A DNA stretch of 61,644 bases from Bigelowiella natans CCMP2755. Lineage: Eukaryota > Cercozoa > Chlorarachniophyceae. Shown here in pieces: positions 47,743-61,444 of the stretch. A program made the translations under genes and the position numbers. A model generated the notes under the pieces. That model searched no databases. It was not told the DNA's origin and saw nothing but the letters and a program-made list of their open reading frames with translations. Numbering within the stretch: position 1 is the first letter of the stretch; each line of letters opens with the position of its first letter. Location of the stretch: NCBI GenBank assembly GCA_000320545.1, contig ADNK01000442.1, forward strand, positions 1 through 61,644, in the 5' to 3' direction.

Positions 47743-48388
47743 CGCTGCGGTGGTACACGTTCTGGCAACAGGCTGTGGTGGTGCGACGATGGGGGAATCG
47801 AATGCGGATTTTACCCTGCGACAACGTAAAACTTGTGATTTTCACTATATGGGAGGAAATCACAAATTTTCAGCATTAACCGCCCTACAGACTACGATGG
47901 AAATACCTCAAAAAAAAATTGTGACACGCTTGAATTCCATTGTCGCAGGGGTAAAAGTACAATGTTTTTATCGAAGTTTGTCGGCATTCGACCGCTTCTC
48001 TTCTTCCCCCTTCCCTCCCACCCCACCTTCTGTAGTACTCATGTCTTGGGCCAAAGGCTTGACGGGCGAGGCTTTGGAGGAGGTTTCTTCCCGCAAACCT
48101 TCAAATTCGCATTTTACTGTAGTATATCGCGAGATGGCCTCACCCACACCTTTCTCATTCCAATTTGACGCATGGCTGCCTGCTTGCATGCATGCATGCA
48201 TCAACTTGTTCAGTACAAGCGGGTCTTGGGCCGTGAGGCGTACCACGATGAAGCAAAGATGCACGGCCACGCTGGCCAAAAAACGCAAGCTAAGAAGGTA
48301 CATCTGCGGTGAGCGATGAGAAAGTCGTTTTCCCTTCGTTCTCGAGCATATATTGTACCTTCACCCGCACGCCGTATCGGAACTTTAG
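47743..48388. other. spacer between divergent genes; first asparaginase exon expected here
   Basis: A plus-strand candidate first exon starts at an ATG near 48043 (MSWAKGLTGEALEE, then a GTTTCT donor in phase with the asparaginase exon at 48389). On the minus strand 47968-48303 is an open frame with a signal-peptide-like start (MYLLSLRFLASVAVHLCFIV), for which I found no further support. Confidence 0.35.
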
Positions 48389-49395
48389 ACCTTGCGCGTG
48401 CTCCTTATACAAACCGGGGGCACCATCGACAAGGACTATCCGAGAAAGACAAAGGGTATCGTGTGGTTAAGATTTTGTGAAGGAACCAAGACAAGAATAT
48501 CTAAGTGTATGTAAAATACGACTTTTCTAGGCTATGCATTTGAGATCGCTGATGCTGCTATCGTACGTGTTCTCTCGGGACTTGACTTGGATATGAGCTT
48601 CAGAACGGTCACGGCCTGTCGTAAGGTCGTTCATTATACAAAAGTTCTCAGCCGTTTTCCTGCTTTTGTCCCCGGCCGGACAATCTTATATCATGATATA
48701 GCGACTAGAATCATCATCATCATCATCATCGTCATCACTGGTGGCCGCTGCATCCTGCTGCTGCTGAAGGGTACCCCTCCTTTCCGTTTCTTCTAGGATG
48801 AATGATTGGTTTGCCCGTCATGTATGTAGGACTCTACCGAGATCACGAACGCTGATCGAACGAAGATAATGATGCAGTGTATGAAGACAAAAGCGAAGCA
48901 TATAATCATCACCCATGGAACCGATACCATGATACAGACGGCAGAATTTCTTGGCAACGCCCAGAAATGGCGAAAGGTGATTTTTCAGACGCGAGCCGCA
49001 CATCCATTCCATTTCGATCCCCGAGGTTGCGAGCATAATGGGCACTTCTCGGCGCAACAATCTAATAACACAGGTGCTGAAGAATAAGGTCATCATCATC
49101 ACGGGCGCGATGAAACCAGAGAAGTTCAAGGATAGCGATGCAGCCTTCAACGTCGGCGTCGCCGTTGGAGGATTATCGATGTGCAAGGTAATAGTAATTT
49201 CACGCAATTAGACCATTGATAGTCTTTTGGATTACATGCTATTTGGGTATGGTTTTGTTGTGCTCCTCTTTTCTATAGCCGGGGGTGTACGTGGCCATGC
49301 ATGGACAGATTATTGAACATGCAAACGCCGGGAGGGATCTCAGGACGGGGAGATTTATAGTGAAGAGAACGAAGAGGCCCAAGTCGAAGCTTTGA
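48389..49395 (+). CDS. short L-asparaginase-family protein
   Basis: Hydrolyses L-asparagine to aspartate if active. Five exons join in phase: TLRVLLIQTGGTIDKDYP (from 48389), GYAFEIADAAIVRVLSG (from about 48531), DSTEITNADRTKIMMQCMKT followed by HIIITHGTDTMIQTAEF (from about 48832), VLKNKVIIITGAMKPEKF (from about 49075) and PGVYVAMHGQIIEHANAGRD (from about 49280, stop at 49395). Both asparaginase signatures (TGGTID and HGTDTM) with their two catalytic Thr are intact. The coding part found is about 185 residues, so it belongs to the short asparaginase group that ends soon after the first domain and lacks the usual C-terminal domain. The first exon and start are not certain. The C-terminus is basic (VKRTKRPKSKL). 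Confidence 0.85.
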
Positions 49396-50136
49396 ACCAG
49401 ATCGGTATCATGGAGAATGCTAGATGCTCGTGGCGCAGAAACAACGACCCCTACCTAGTCATAACCGACGCTTTGTAATTTTATAATTTATACTCTATAA
49501 TACCTGAAATCTTCATGTTTATTAAGTCAAAGCAAATTAATGGATACCCCCGAATATCTTGCTTGCTCGAAGCTTGAAGTTGTTACGTCGCGCGCGAACG
49601 CTCGCTTAATTTATAGAAAGAACACCTAGCATGCTACGCACTATGTATTATAGTCCTTTGTTATGTGATAAAAAATATACAACGTACGTATTCCAGAGGA
49701 GGATGCGTCCGTATAATTAGAGTGTAGCACATCACACTTGTACACATCCGGCAACGCGTGTATACGCTGACACGCTGCTAGACGAACGTGTACATATACT
49801 CCATGCATCGTAGCTATCTAGAGATATGCATGCATTTGTATTTCGAGGTTATTTGCGCCGAAATATATGCTGAAGACCAATCATAATGATAAAGCGTAAT
49901 AGCTGCATCTCACATCATGTGCCATTCACCAGGATACATCGCTAATCAAACAGTAGCATTCCATTACGGAGCTATACATCTAAGTTAGCCATCATGACTT
50001 TGTAAGAGAGGACGCAAACAATGAGATCAAATGCTTATCTTAGTATGCGAGCCACACCTCGATCACGGGTTGCACGTCTAGATCTCGGCTGCATGTTTCG
50101 ATTATGACCCAAGTTCCTCATTCATATCACCGATGT
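49396..50136. other. intergenic spacer
   Basis: Between convergent genes. Rich in TGCATG/ACGTAC words. No exon or structured repeat seen. Confidence 0.55.
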
Positions 50137-51686
50137 TCAAGACTTCTTGCTTCGGAGGCGTCGTGTGTGTTGTCGTGCCGATCTTCGATTTCTTTTGTTG
50201 TTCTTCGCGGCATCAATTTTCATGTCGTCGTCATTGCTCGCACCCTTCGGTTTGGAATTGTCTGGATTTTCACGTTGTAGCCATTTGAGAACTGTTTGAG
50301 CTGAGGAAGCTGCCTCCGCTTTCTTCTCAGGTTTCTTATCCCCCACATTATCACTGCCCTTTTTGTCATCGTCGTCTTCATCGTCATCTTCATCGTTATC
50401 ATCATTGCTATTGTCACTACTACCGTCACTGTCATTACCATTTCCATCTTCCTCCTCCTCTTCCTCCTCTTCCTCCTCCTCTTCCTCATCTTCCTCCTCC
50501 TCCTCCTCTTCGATGTCGCCGTCGCCTTCGTCACTCTTCCCACTCCCCTTGCGGTCACCGACGGCATCAAAAAAGAATAGTTGTGCCTGGTCGTCGCCAT
50601 CTTTTTCTTGACTATCAAAGTGCTTATAGTCTCCTTGTGTATCATCCAATGATTTTCTGTTATCGTCTTGGTCATCACTCTCGGACTCTTCCTCGGCTTT
50701 CGCAGAGCTATTAATCTCGTTTTTCCTGCCCTTGAGAATCGCAATTGGGACAGATTTCGACACAGCCGCAAGGGAGCTACAATCTGCCTTGATTTCCAGC
50801 CCGAAATCGTCCCCTGATATTAGGGCAAGTAATATGTGAAACGCCTTACGTTGCGATGATTGTCTCGCCGATGTGTGCGATGCAAGGGAACGGTAGCGTC
50901 TATTGAGTTCTAATACTCCTCTCAAAAATTCAAAGAAACCACAAACAGCTATCGAAGATATACACATATACATACATAAATATATAAATGCATACACAGA
51001 TATTATATTACAGAATATTATCTATTTTCCAATTTCATTGTTGTTCAAGTTGCTGCTAGTGTGGTGGTGCTGTCGTCGCGCGACCTTGGATTTCGACGTC
51101 TTCCGCATCAACCATACAGTCGTCGTAGAGTCTCTTCACAACAACTGCAGAGCCTTCAATGCTCTTGAGGCCCTTAAGGACAAGCGCAAGCTCCAAAGCT
51201 AGGAGCTCCCATACATCACCGCCGTCGCCATCTTCATCGTCGTCGTGATTGGAAGAAACCGCTGCGTTAGCACTAATTATGAGGCTGTAGCCTCCCTTTT
51301 CTCCCAGCAGAATCCTCCGCAATATTGCGCAAATCGTAGAGGTAATTCTCTTGGTGGTAGCTTCGGTCGGTGCCTCCGGTGCTTTCTCTCTACTCTTCTT
51401 CTTCTTGTTGTCACGGCCCTTCTTCGTCGCCATGAACGTTCCTTTCAGCTTAGAGATGAGGGCGTTCGCATACCTTGCCAAGTAGAGGTTGGGCAGGGTT
51501 CTCTGATGGCTCCGAGCAGCAAAAAGCGACGACACAGCGGCGGGAGAACAGGTCGGGCCCACGAGATGGAGGTAGTGGACACGGGAGCAGAAGGCCTGGA
51601 GGATCATCGGTTTTCCTTGTGACAGCCCTGGAAGCAAATATCGTCAAGTCACTTAGGAAGGAAGGACGGACGGACGTCAAAGGAGG

Positions 51687-51737
<51 letters not shown>

Positions 51738-53740
51738 ATCGTCGTGAACCAACCAGCACCACCACCACATATGTTTTGTTCATAGCGTAAAAGAGCGTGA
51801 AGAGGGCTTTCTTCTAGCTCCGGAAAAACGGCACATCACCTGCTGCCTCGTGTACAAGGATTTGATGGAAACACTCCATGACCTCGTCAGTTCGCTTCTT
51901 CATATCAAGCACAGCTGAAAACATAGCACAGTGGCAGCAGGGTGGTGTGAGGAGTATATATCCACGCAACGACAGAAACAAAGAAGAGGGGGATCACAAC
52001 GAACGATGAAAAGTGCAAAGAAGAGGAGGATCAGCAACGAACGATGAAAAAGTGCATCTTCATGGATGTGTTTGCTTGCCTCACCACCATCATGCTCGGT
52101 CGAAGAAGCAGCTTCAGCTTCGTGTAAGGCTTTCGCATAAGTCCAGAGAGTTATGCAGTGTGACAAAATCTCTGGAGTCTTCATTGAGTTGCCGCCATGG
52201 CTTTTACACCCACCCCCTGACGTGTCTTGTCCATCAGTCGTGATCATTTGTGCCATAGTTCGAATCTGCGCGACAGCAGAATCGATGGTATTACTTGCGA
52301 TTCTGTTCTCGGTGCCCCCCGCCCCTGCCCCTGATGACGATGAGAGGTCTATGGACGTTGCAGCACTGGAAGTCGTTGAAAGAAGGTGAGCAGCCAATGG
52401 TTTCAGCTTAGAATCAACGCCATTCATCAAGCCCAGAGCCTTGAGGGACGTAAATGGAATGGACGGGCCGATAGCAGCCAGTTCGTTTAAGCTTAGCACT
52501 TCCGAAGAGGAGGAGGAGGAAGACGAGGAAGAGGACGAGGAGGATGATCTCTCCGAGTAACTCTTCAAGTATTTCTCACAAGCTTGTCTTGAGAAAAGGC
52601 AACAACGAAAATCTGCGGGACATGGTAGATAGTGATGGAGAAGCAGGAGGAGTAGGAGGGGAAGTGCGAATAAGGGCTGAAGTTGAGAATCGGTGGACAA
52701 ACTAGCAAGCAAGAAAGCAACCAAATACAATGCAGACCGACCTGCCTGAGAAATAGTATCGTCGTGGTGACCTAGAGATTTCTGGATCCGTGCGTGTATT
52801 CGTGAGCATATTTCCCCAATGTTATCCTCCACAAATTTTCTGATAATTGATACTCAGTTATTGGACATCGACGACATCGCTTTTTGCACATAGGCTGAAA
52901 GGGTAACGCTGCATGTTTGATCTACCGTCGTCACTATCACCAATACAACCTGTAGGACTTTTTCTCGAGCGCCAGTGAATCCAGTACAAGCTAGAAAATA
53001 ATTGCGGACAAGCAGAGCATGATCAAAGTAACGTCGACAAGAAGAGAGAGAGGGTGAGATATGATCGGATACCTCTTTCAGCGCCTGAATGTCTGGAATA
53101 TCGGTGGTCTGGGAGTTGGTGTTTGGCCCAATATTTCCATTGGATTTGGCTTTGACATGGGCTGAGAGCTCCCGCGAGAACGCACTCACGAGTTGATCTG
53201 AACGGATAGGCAGAAAAGACGATAAAAATGACACTGAGGATGAAAATTACAGCGCTCCGCTTTTTATTCTCACCCATTATAGAATGAGAGGGTCAGCTGT
53301 TGAGGGAGCTGCTGAGTTGAGCAGCCTTGCGTTCGTGGAGGTGGCTTGTGGGCCGCGGAGGTGGTGGGTACGCTGTTGTTGTTTGTGTTGCTTAAAAGTT
53401 CTTTTCGTAGTTTATTTTCTTACGAAGTTACCTGTATCGACTCGGACGAGATCCTCTGCCATACGGCTCCAAAGATTGTTTTGCGATGTTTCACCAATAC
53501 ACTTTGGTCCAAAAAGAGCGTGGGAAAGTCGGCGATTATCGCCCTCAATACTTCCAGCCGAAACATCTCTGCGACAGGCGAGACTGCAGTCAGCATGGGA
53601 AAGTCGGGCTGTTTCCGAGTTTCCTCTCTTCGCTGGATGACAGGTTTGACAACCTGAGAATTCGTGAGAGTTTCCAGATTGAGGTTGTTTTTTTTGGCGC
53701 AGCATAAAAATGCCATGGGATTATTACCTAGCGACAACAA
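50137..53740 (-). CDS. unknown large protein with acidic tail and basic C-terminus, multi-exon
   Basis: Several minus-strand exons look helical and join in part with matching phase. The 5'-most is VVKPVIQRREETRKQPDFPM...RLEVLRAIIADFPTLFLDQS (53430-53660). Later ones include KFVEDNIGEICSRIHARIQK (near 52800), KYLKSYSERS with a Ser run then VLSLNELAAIGPSIPFTSL (near 52500), VLDMKKRTDEVMECFHQILV (51840-51910) and LSQGKPMILQAFCSRVHYLH (51490-51630). The last exons encode ALELALVLKGLKSIEGSAV, then about 100 residues dominated by Asp/Glu (50340-50620), and end KNNKRNRRSARQHTRRLRS, a likely nuclear signal. The layout suggests a helical-repeat nuclear protein. FANCI/FANCD2-like proteins came to mind, but no diagnostic motif was found. 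Exon order in 52.8-53.4 kb is not resolved. Confidence 0.5.
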
Positions 53741-53894
53741 ACAGCACGTTGTCTGCGGATGCAGGATCCAAAGCCAACGGCGAACTGCCTCTCATCAACG
53801 CTTTCTCCCCCCACTAACCGAATCATCGCAATGAAGCCTATGGTCAAGCCTTCGTAGCTTAAGCCTATAACCAAGGCTGAGAGAAGCACCAACC

Positions 53895-55378
53895 ATGGAG
53901 AGGGGGAGAGGTCCCGCCGCGCGCAGAGCTCCCATTCTTAAAGAGTGCACGACGGGAGCACCGATTTTATTGGTCGTCGCTGCGGCAGTGGGTATTATCA
54001 CCTTCTCCATGGATCCAGGGGGCGAATCTATATTGGTAAATTGTTGACTGTGCATTTCTCACCCTCATGGTGGTTGAATCCTTGCTGTGACTTTGCAGGA
54101 CGATTACTTTTCGGGAAAGAATTTGGGCAGCAGCGGGTTGCTTGGACAAAAGGAGGGAGCTGCAGTTAAGGTCCCCCCGCTTGCATCTTCTCGGCAAAGA
54201 TCATCGGATCCTTTTGCAAAGCTGGGTAGTAGCCACACACCATCTCACCAAATGTCGTCCGATTTCGCGCCCATTATCTTCTCGTCGTTGCGGGCAGTAG
54301 AGTGGCTACTATTGTGTGTAGTCTCATCTCTTTTGTCCGATGTTTCCCGTCCCCACACCTTGCACTCCTTTTGTGTACGTACCCCTAGTGCGTCAACTGG
54401 ACGATGAATTGGTTCCGAAGAGCGAGCTTCAGAAAAAACACAACCACCCTATTTTCAACATGGTGAGTAATAAAGCCCATAGGTGAATTGTTGGATAAAG
54501 AAGACTCATTATTTAGGTCCGGAATAAGGAGAATTTCTTGAAAGTTTACGACGCTGTGAGCAGACGATACAATCCCTACTTCGCGAAAATGTAGTTTTTT
54601 AGCTCTGCTAGTAATACCATGGATATCGTAGCTACCAATGCTATCATCATCATCATCATCGTTATCATCCATCATCGCCATTATACGCACTATTCCAGTC
54701 TTCTCTGATTACTCCAATCTACTCGATAAGAGATCCTCCTTGAGACATTAAATTCTGATGGGCCACCATCTACTATCCCTTAGCTTACAGGTCAAAGGCC
54801 ATTCGGTGTACTGGTAGGCAGCCTATATTAGTTGCACGATCGACTTCTTTTAATGACGACACACATCCTTATTACCACGCGGAGATTTGCGACGAGCTTT
54901 GTCCTCCTTGAATAGGACTTCATTTCCCATCCACTCCCCAACTTACACTGCTAGAAAGCAGCATCTCAATTTGTGTCTGTTTATTCCTTTTAATTGTCCC
55001 CAGCCGGTGGTGTATGCGGTGCGGCGGTATTATGTATATTGCACATACCCGTACTTATACCTGATGACTTTTTCTCTAGTGAGTTGGAAGGAAACTTCAC
55101 TGAAACATATTATAAATACCAGTGGCTGCTAAAGGTACTGTTTTACTACTGTGACGTATTTGTAGTGCGTTCTCGTACTGTCCATGGGTGAAAACAACGC
55201 AACTCTCTTTCTCTTTCTCTTTTCTTTCTTTGGATATGCGTGCGTGCGTGGGTGCGTGTGTGTGTGTGTGTGCGTGGAGCTGCATGGCCTCTACTCGAGA
55301 TCAGACAACATTGAATACAAATCATATCAGCACATGAACTTTTTCCTCCTTCCACTCCTCCCCCCCCCCTTCCTCCAC

Positions 55379-55411
<33 letters not shown>

Positions 55412-56994
55412 TCAGATGAAATCAAAGCATATGACGGAATACAAATATGGGTAATTATCCTTATAAGTCATCGATCATTCATCTCACGTTTTAGTGGCAG
55501 TGAGTGGTAGTAGTAGTAGTAGTAATAATAGTAGTACTTACTACTCAACCGACTCCCGTTCTTCCTCTCGCTTTTACACTTCAATTCTTTTTGTTGAAGA
55601 AGGGAAACGCATGATCGGAAGATTGTTTTGAGGGATTTGAAGTCTATGATATCTCACATGACATAGTAGCAGCAATTGTAACCACCACCAGCACCAACAG
55701 CAGCAGCAACACCAAGTGCGTTGTATGAGCGACGTGATCTGTCGTATGACATGGTGTAGGTATGACGGGAAGCTGAGGATGTTTGAAACGGATACTCTCG
55801 GCCACGTGGAGACTCTTGACGTTGAGGATAGAGAATATGGGCTGCTACGACGATGGATTCAATCAGGTGTGTGAAAAAAAGAACACTCGAATGATGATGA
55901 TGACGATGGTGATGATGGTGAAAGCTGCAACCTGCTGCTGCTGCTGATGATGATGATGATGCGGCCGATGACTATTTTGACGATGTGGTGCTAATATGAT
56001 GTTGAAAAAGTATGATGATACAAGTAGTAGATGATAGTGGAAACGACACCTAATGCGAAATTGTTTCACGTAGGGATGTGGACGACACTGAACGTGTTGA
56101 AGCGGCTGGAAGTCGATCTATCTCATGTAGTTTTAGTAGTAATAGCAGTAGTAGTGCAGTATTCAAATACATGGTAGGAATATTGTACTGCTGCTGCTGC
56201 TGGATTGCTGTTTTTATCATCGTTCTCCTCTAAACATGCCGATCCCCCCCCCCCCCCCCCCCCCTCTCTCTTTCGTGCGTGTGTGCGTGTGTGCGTGTGT
56301 GCGTGTGTGCGTGTGTGCGTGTGTGCGTGTGTGCGTGTGTGCGTGTGTGCGTGTGTGCGTGTGTGCGTGTGTGCGTGTGGTGTGTTGCCTGACCGTCTTC
56401 TTCTTCTTCCTCAGGATCTTGATACCGTCGATTGGCGCGACGATCCGCACACACATCCTGAGCTTAAGCATGTGGAAGATAATGAAGATGTTAACCCGAA
56501 GGAAACGGTTAGCAACCTCAAGCAAGCTGCTGCTCATACTGCTGCTACTACTGCTTCAGATATTACTATTACACCTATGGATATTCCGAATACCTGCCAA
56601 AAGTCTTTCTCCTCACGGCTGCTACACAAATCATTGTTGCGCTCCTTTAATACAAAGACGCGCTGTACCACACACGCACACACACATATTATATTTATGT
56701 ATATTTATATTTGATACATTTATACCAGGTGCGACTCAGCTTCAAGCTGAGAGGTGGTACCGGGCTGAAAGCAATCGCGACGTACAATATGAACAACTGG
56801 GATCTCATGTCGATTGACGTAAGAGGGTCTATTAGGGAGGGAGGGGGGGGCAACCAAAATATCTTCGGAAAACAAAGGAACATGATCGTTGTCGTTAAAA
56901 CTCATCAGAAATAAGTACGATCCGATATTATGGTTGTGTGCGTGCGTGCGTGCGTGTGTGTGTGTGTGTGTGTGTGCTTTAATGTTTTGATACA

Positions 56995-57040
<46 letters not shown>

Positions 57041-57318
57041 CCTGCAGATTCCGTACGGAGGGCGTGTGCAACGGTCAGTAAACAAACGCTATTCTCCCTT
57101 TATTCTCTCATTGAGATTGGTCACGCAAACACACGCACACATTCATATCATGCTGTGTGTATGTGTTTGTGTGTTTGTGTGTGTGCGCGCGCGTGTGTCC
57201 TTTTATAACTAAAAGCTTAATAGATTTTATTTGGTGATCTGTACAGCATCTCGTATTGTCAATATAAGGACTTCTGTAACGGTGAGGTAGTATCACATCA
57301 AATATGTCTATTTATCCC

Positions 57319-57383
<65 letters not shown>

Positions 57384-57505
57384 TTATGTGTTTGTGTGGT
57401 GGCTGGTGGGTTGCTGTGGGAGAGTAGGTGCGACTCCCAAGCCTCGTACACTTGATATGGGACCAAGCACCCATTGCAAATACGTTAAAGGTAGTAATAG
57501 TAGTG

Positions 57506-57538
<33 letters not shown>

Positions 57539-57938
57539 CATGTACCATTACATCATCAATTCTCACCATCATCATCAGTAGTGGTAATAGCGAATAGCTG
57601 ATATGAGGATGATGTACGTTGTTAATATGTACTATTCTTCTAATTGTTATTATCGTTCTCCTCCTCCTTCTTCTTCTTCTTCTTCTGCCCCAAGGTCACA
57701 GACGTCCAGTATCTGAACATCAGCCTCCACCCCGACTACTTCAACAGAAAGGTGCTTAGAATCACGGATAGATGGGGGAATGACAGAATATGTCATGGAG
57801 TGTACCGTCGACTGATAAAGAGCCATAGCAGCATTGGAAGAAAACCCTCTCCCTAACTCACTGTTATTTGATATGGCATGACAAGAAGCTTATCATATTG
57901 CTAATGGTGTGTGTTGGTCGCTGCCGTCATATTTATCT

Positions 57939-57970
<32 letters not shown>

Positions 57971-58269
57971 AGCAGCAGTAGAATAACAACAACTCTCTTT
58001 CCCCCCCCCCCCCTACCCTCGTCCAATTGCTCCACTCTCTCCCCCCCTCCCGTCCCCATTTAAATAAACAGAGTCCCATTTGTCCCGCTGACGTGGTCTG
58101 GCATCATGGCGTTTCTAGTGCAGTTCCGATATGGAAGCACGTGGCTGGACACCTCACGGTTGGCACCAACAAGCGTCCATCTTCGTTTGTACCACGTTTA
58201 TAAGTGAATGAGTGTTTTCTATAGCACTAACGACACATGTGCATTGTATATCGCAATGGTGGATTAAAT

Positions 58270-58323
<54 letters not shown>

Positions 58324-59466
58324 ATTTAATCCACCATTGCGGTGTTGCTGTCAGATTCGCGCAACCATCAATGGATTCGACGGTTAGCTGCAGTGTTAAG
58401 AAGGAGAAGAAGAAGAAGAAGGGGGGGGGGAAATGAGAATCGAGGACATGACTTGCGTGTTTGTCTTCTCTTTATTACTTCTTTTTCCTCGAAGAACCCG
58501 CTCTGTATTAATTAGTCTTGTCGTCGTCACTTTCTTTCTGTTTCTTCTCATCCTGCAACCTTCCCCGCCCTCCCTACCCCCCCTCCCCCCCCATCAGCAC
58601 CAGGCTACTTCATCTTAGACACATGCTCCAGTGCGTGCTGCATAACGAAAGCGTTCGCAGATAAACTAAAGCTGCCCGAGTTTGGATCTACACTTGCCAT
58701 GGTGCGTAGTCGATGCGGGGGTGGGAGATTAGTAGATCAGAGGAGGAGGAGAAGAAGAGGAAAATGAAAGAATGGGTGCGAGAGTAGTAGCGGTTCTCTG
58801 AACGAAAAGGGGACCGATGAGGATAAGAGCTGAGAATACAGTGCCGTGCCATAGAAGGGGAAACCTGTTACTATTTACTTGTCGTTATTATTATTATTAT
58901 TATTATTGGTATTTATTATTTATTATCATTGGTTATTTAGCTACTTGCTTTCTTGTGCTTCACGTATTTAATATTACCACTACCACTACTACTAATACTG
59001 TAGGAGCCAAACGGAATGATGAAAACGCAGTTCAGAAAACTTCGATCGCTAAAGGTACTACGTGCATGTTGTTTGAGTGTGTATGCGCGCACGCGTGTGT
59101 GTGTGTGTGTGTCAAACAAATGTACATGCAGGTTTCACTTTACTTTTCCTCCTCCTTCTCCTCCTCATTATCATCCTGATTCTCTTCTTCTTCTTCTTCT
59201 TCTTCTTCTTCTTCTTCTTCTTGTCGTTAAGGTTGGACCGTTGGAGATACGTGACTTGGTGGCTCTGCAAATCCAAACGCTCGATCATTTTGGCCAGGTC
59301 AAATCAAGAAGAATAAGAAGTGCTTTGAATACTCCTCCTTTTATGGGGATGAGTCTAATAATAACAACAATGACTGAATATCCCCCAATGTTTGCTGTGA
59401 CGTACCACGTATATACTAATAGGAGCCAGGCCACCTTCTAGGAATTCTCGGTTACGATTTCTGGCG

Positions 59467-59512
<46 letters not shown>

Positions 59513-60067
59513 CTAAGGGATAACACGACAACCAAATGGTTGTCGTCGGGGTTTGATATGTGCGAAAGCGTATACTGTTTCACTCCTCTTTCGGCCTATT
59601 ATTATCTCGTTGCAGAGCCGTTGTGGAAGTACCTGCGAGACTGCCAGGCAAGCTATTCTACTCGCTAGAGCAGCCCTCTGGCTACATTCAAGTAAGAAGG
59701 GGGGGGGGGGTTGAAGATCGTGATGACGATTTCGGCGATGATGATGATGATGATTATGTTTGATGAAGATAAAAGCAAAAGAAGATGAAGGCAAACAACA
59801 AATAAAGAATTAGAATAGGGTATGGAAGGAGATTGTCCGGACGGGAAAGCGACTATTCCCCCTCCTATAAAATCCAAGATCCCAATACGAATATCGATGA
59901 TGATATTGTTACGTGTTTTTGGTTATTTTTAGGTCCATCATCCCCACAATTGCCCTGTTTTCCCGTCAGTCAGATTTCCTTCGCTACTACGCTAACAACG
60001 ATCCCTATCCCCGCCCCAAAGACAACACATATACACAAAATAGTATACACACACAGAGAGACAGGCA

Positions 60068-60105
<38 letters not shown>

Positions 60106-60614
60106 CGTTCATACTTAAGAGACAAAGAGAGAAGGATGTGTTACTGATAAATATCACTCATACTCCAGCGACATGCCCCCCTCCTCGGCATTGACGACGA
60201 AGAAGAAAAAGAAATCATCGATCCGACGTAACGCGACGGGCCATAACGATGATCATAATGATGCTGACAACGACAACGATGCTGCTGCCGCCGTCTCCGG
60301 AATTCGGCCGCAAGATAATCTCGTCAAGATGGAGGGGTGAGCGTCACATCACCGACAACCAGCAAATAACCATCATCCTGTCAGCAGCAACCTACCAACC
60401 ATCAGTGATTATTGTTAGTATTTGCCTCGAATCAAGCGTTAATTGAGTGCAGAGAACTCGGTGGCCTTTTCTACATTCTTTCGCGCGAACATACAGCATT
60501 GAATCATTGTCCAGATGCTCTGATGATGAGAATAGTCACGGGCTGTTCCCCCTCCCCTCCTGGACAGAGCGGGCTGAACTAGATTATTGAGTCGTTGAAC
60601 CCCCCCCCTGCCCT

Positions 60615-60676
<62 letters not shown>

Positions 60677-60849
60677 TTCTCAGATCGCTAAGACATCCTA
60701 GGTATGAGAACGGATCCGTGTTGAAGGTCGATATGCTCATAGACAAGCACAGAGTGTCTCGGGAACGGGGGGCTGGTAAGCTATTGGCGTCACCGGACAA
60801 AGAGAATCTACTTTCGCACTCCATCGACACCGAGGTAGTAGTAGTAGGA

Positions 60850-60887
<38 letters not shown>

Positions 60888-60935
60888 AGTGATTTTGCAG
60901 CATCATACTGGAGGAGAGGAGGAGAGAGAAAGAAC

Positions 60936-60968
<33 letters not shown>

Positions 60969-61127
60969 GGAGGGAGAATGCAGAAATTAAAGTTTCTTGA
61001 GAGGGGGGGAGAATGGCATAGATAAGAAGCAGCCTCGTTGATGATCCCCAGTTTCGCCTTCATTGCATACCATTGAAAGGTGTAGCTTCTCTGGTCTCTC
61101 TTCTCTCTTCCTCTTCTTCTTCTTCTT

Positions 61128-61158
<31 letters not shown>

Positions 61159-61320
61159 CCATCGTCGTTGTCGTCGTTGTCGCCGGTCTTGCACAGGAGG
61201 AGATTGAGAGGTTCAGAGTCGCCCTCAAGTTGAAGGAAGAAAAGGAGAATAACAACTGCACGGAAGGTGTTAGCAATCGGGCTCACACACTCTCTCACTC
61301 TCTCTCTCGCACTCTCTCTC

Positions 61321-61376
<56 letters not shown>

Positions 61377-61408
61377 TAAATAAGTGTTTCGGATTTCCTC
61401 CGGATACC

Positions 61409-61444
<36 letters not shown>

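Noticed and set aside
47968-48303. Minus-strand frame with a signal-peptide-like start
   Set aside because: No continuation exon, and it overlaps the likely first exon of the asparaginase gene; kept only as a remark.
50137-53740. Assignment as FANCI or FANCD2
   Set aside because: Only the acidic tail and basic end agree; no diagnostic monoubiquitination-site region or other motif could be matched by eye.
56205-56817. Frames of 106-193 codons with ACVRVC repeats
   Set aside because: They cross the GTGTGC minisatellite and parts of introns; the true exon inside is the DLDTVDWRDD block.
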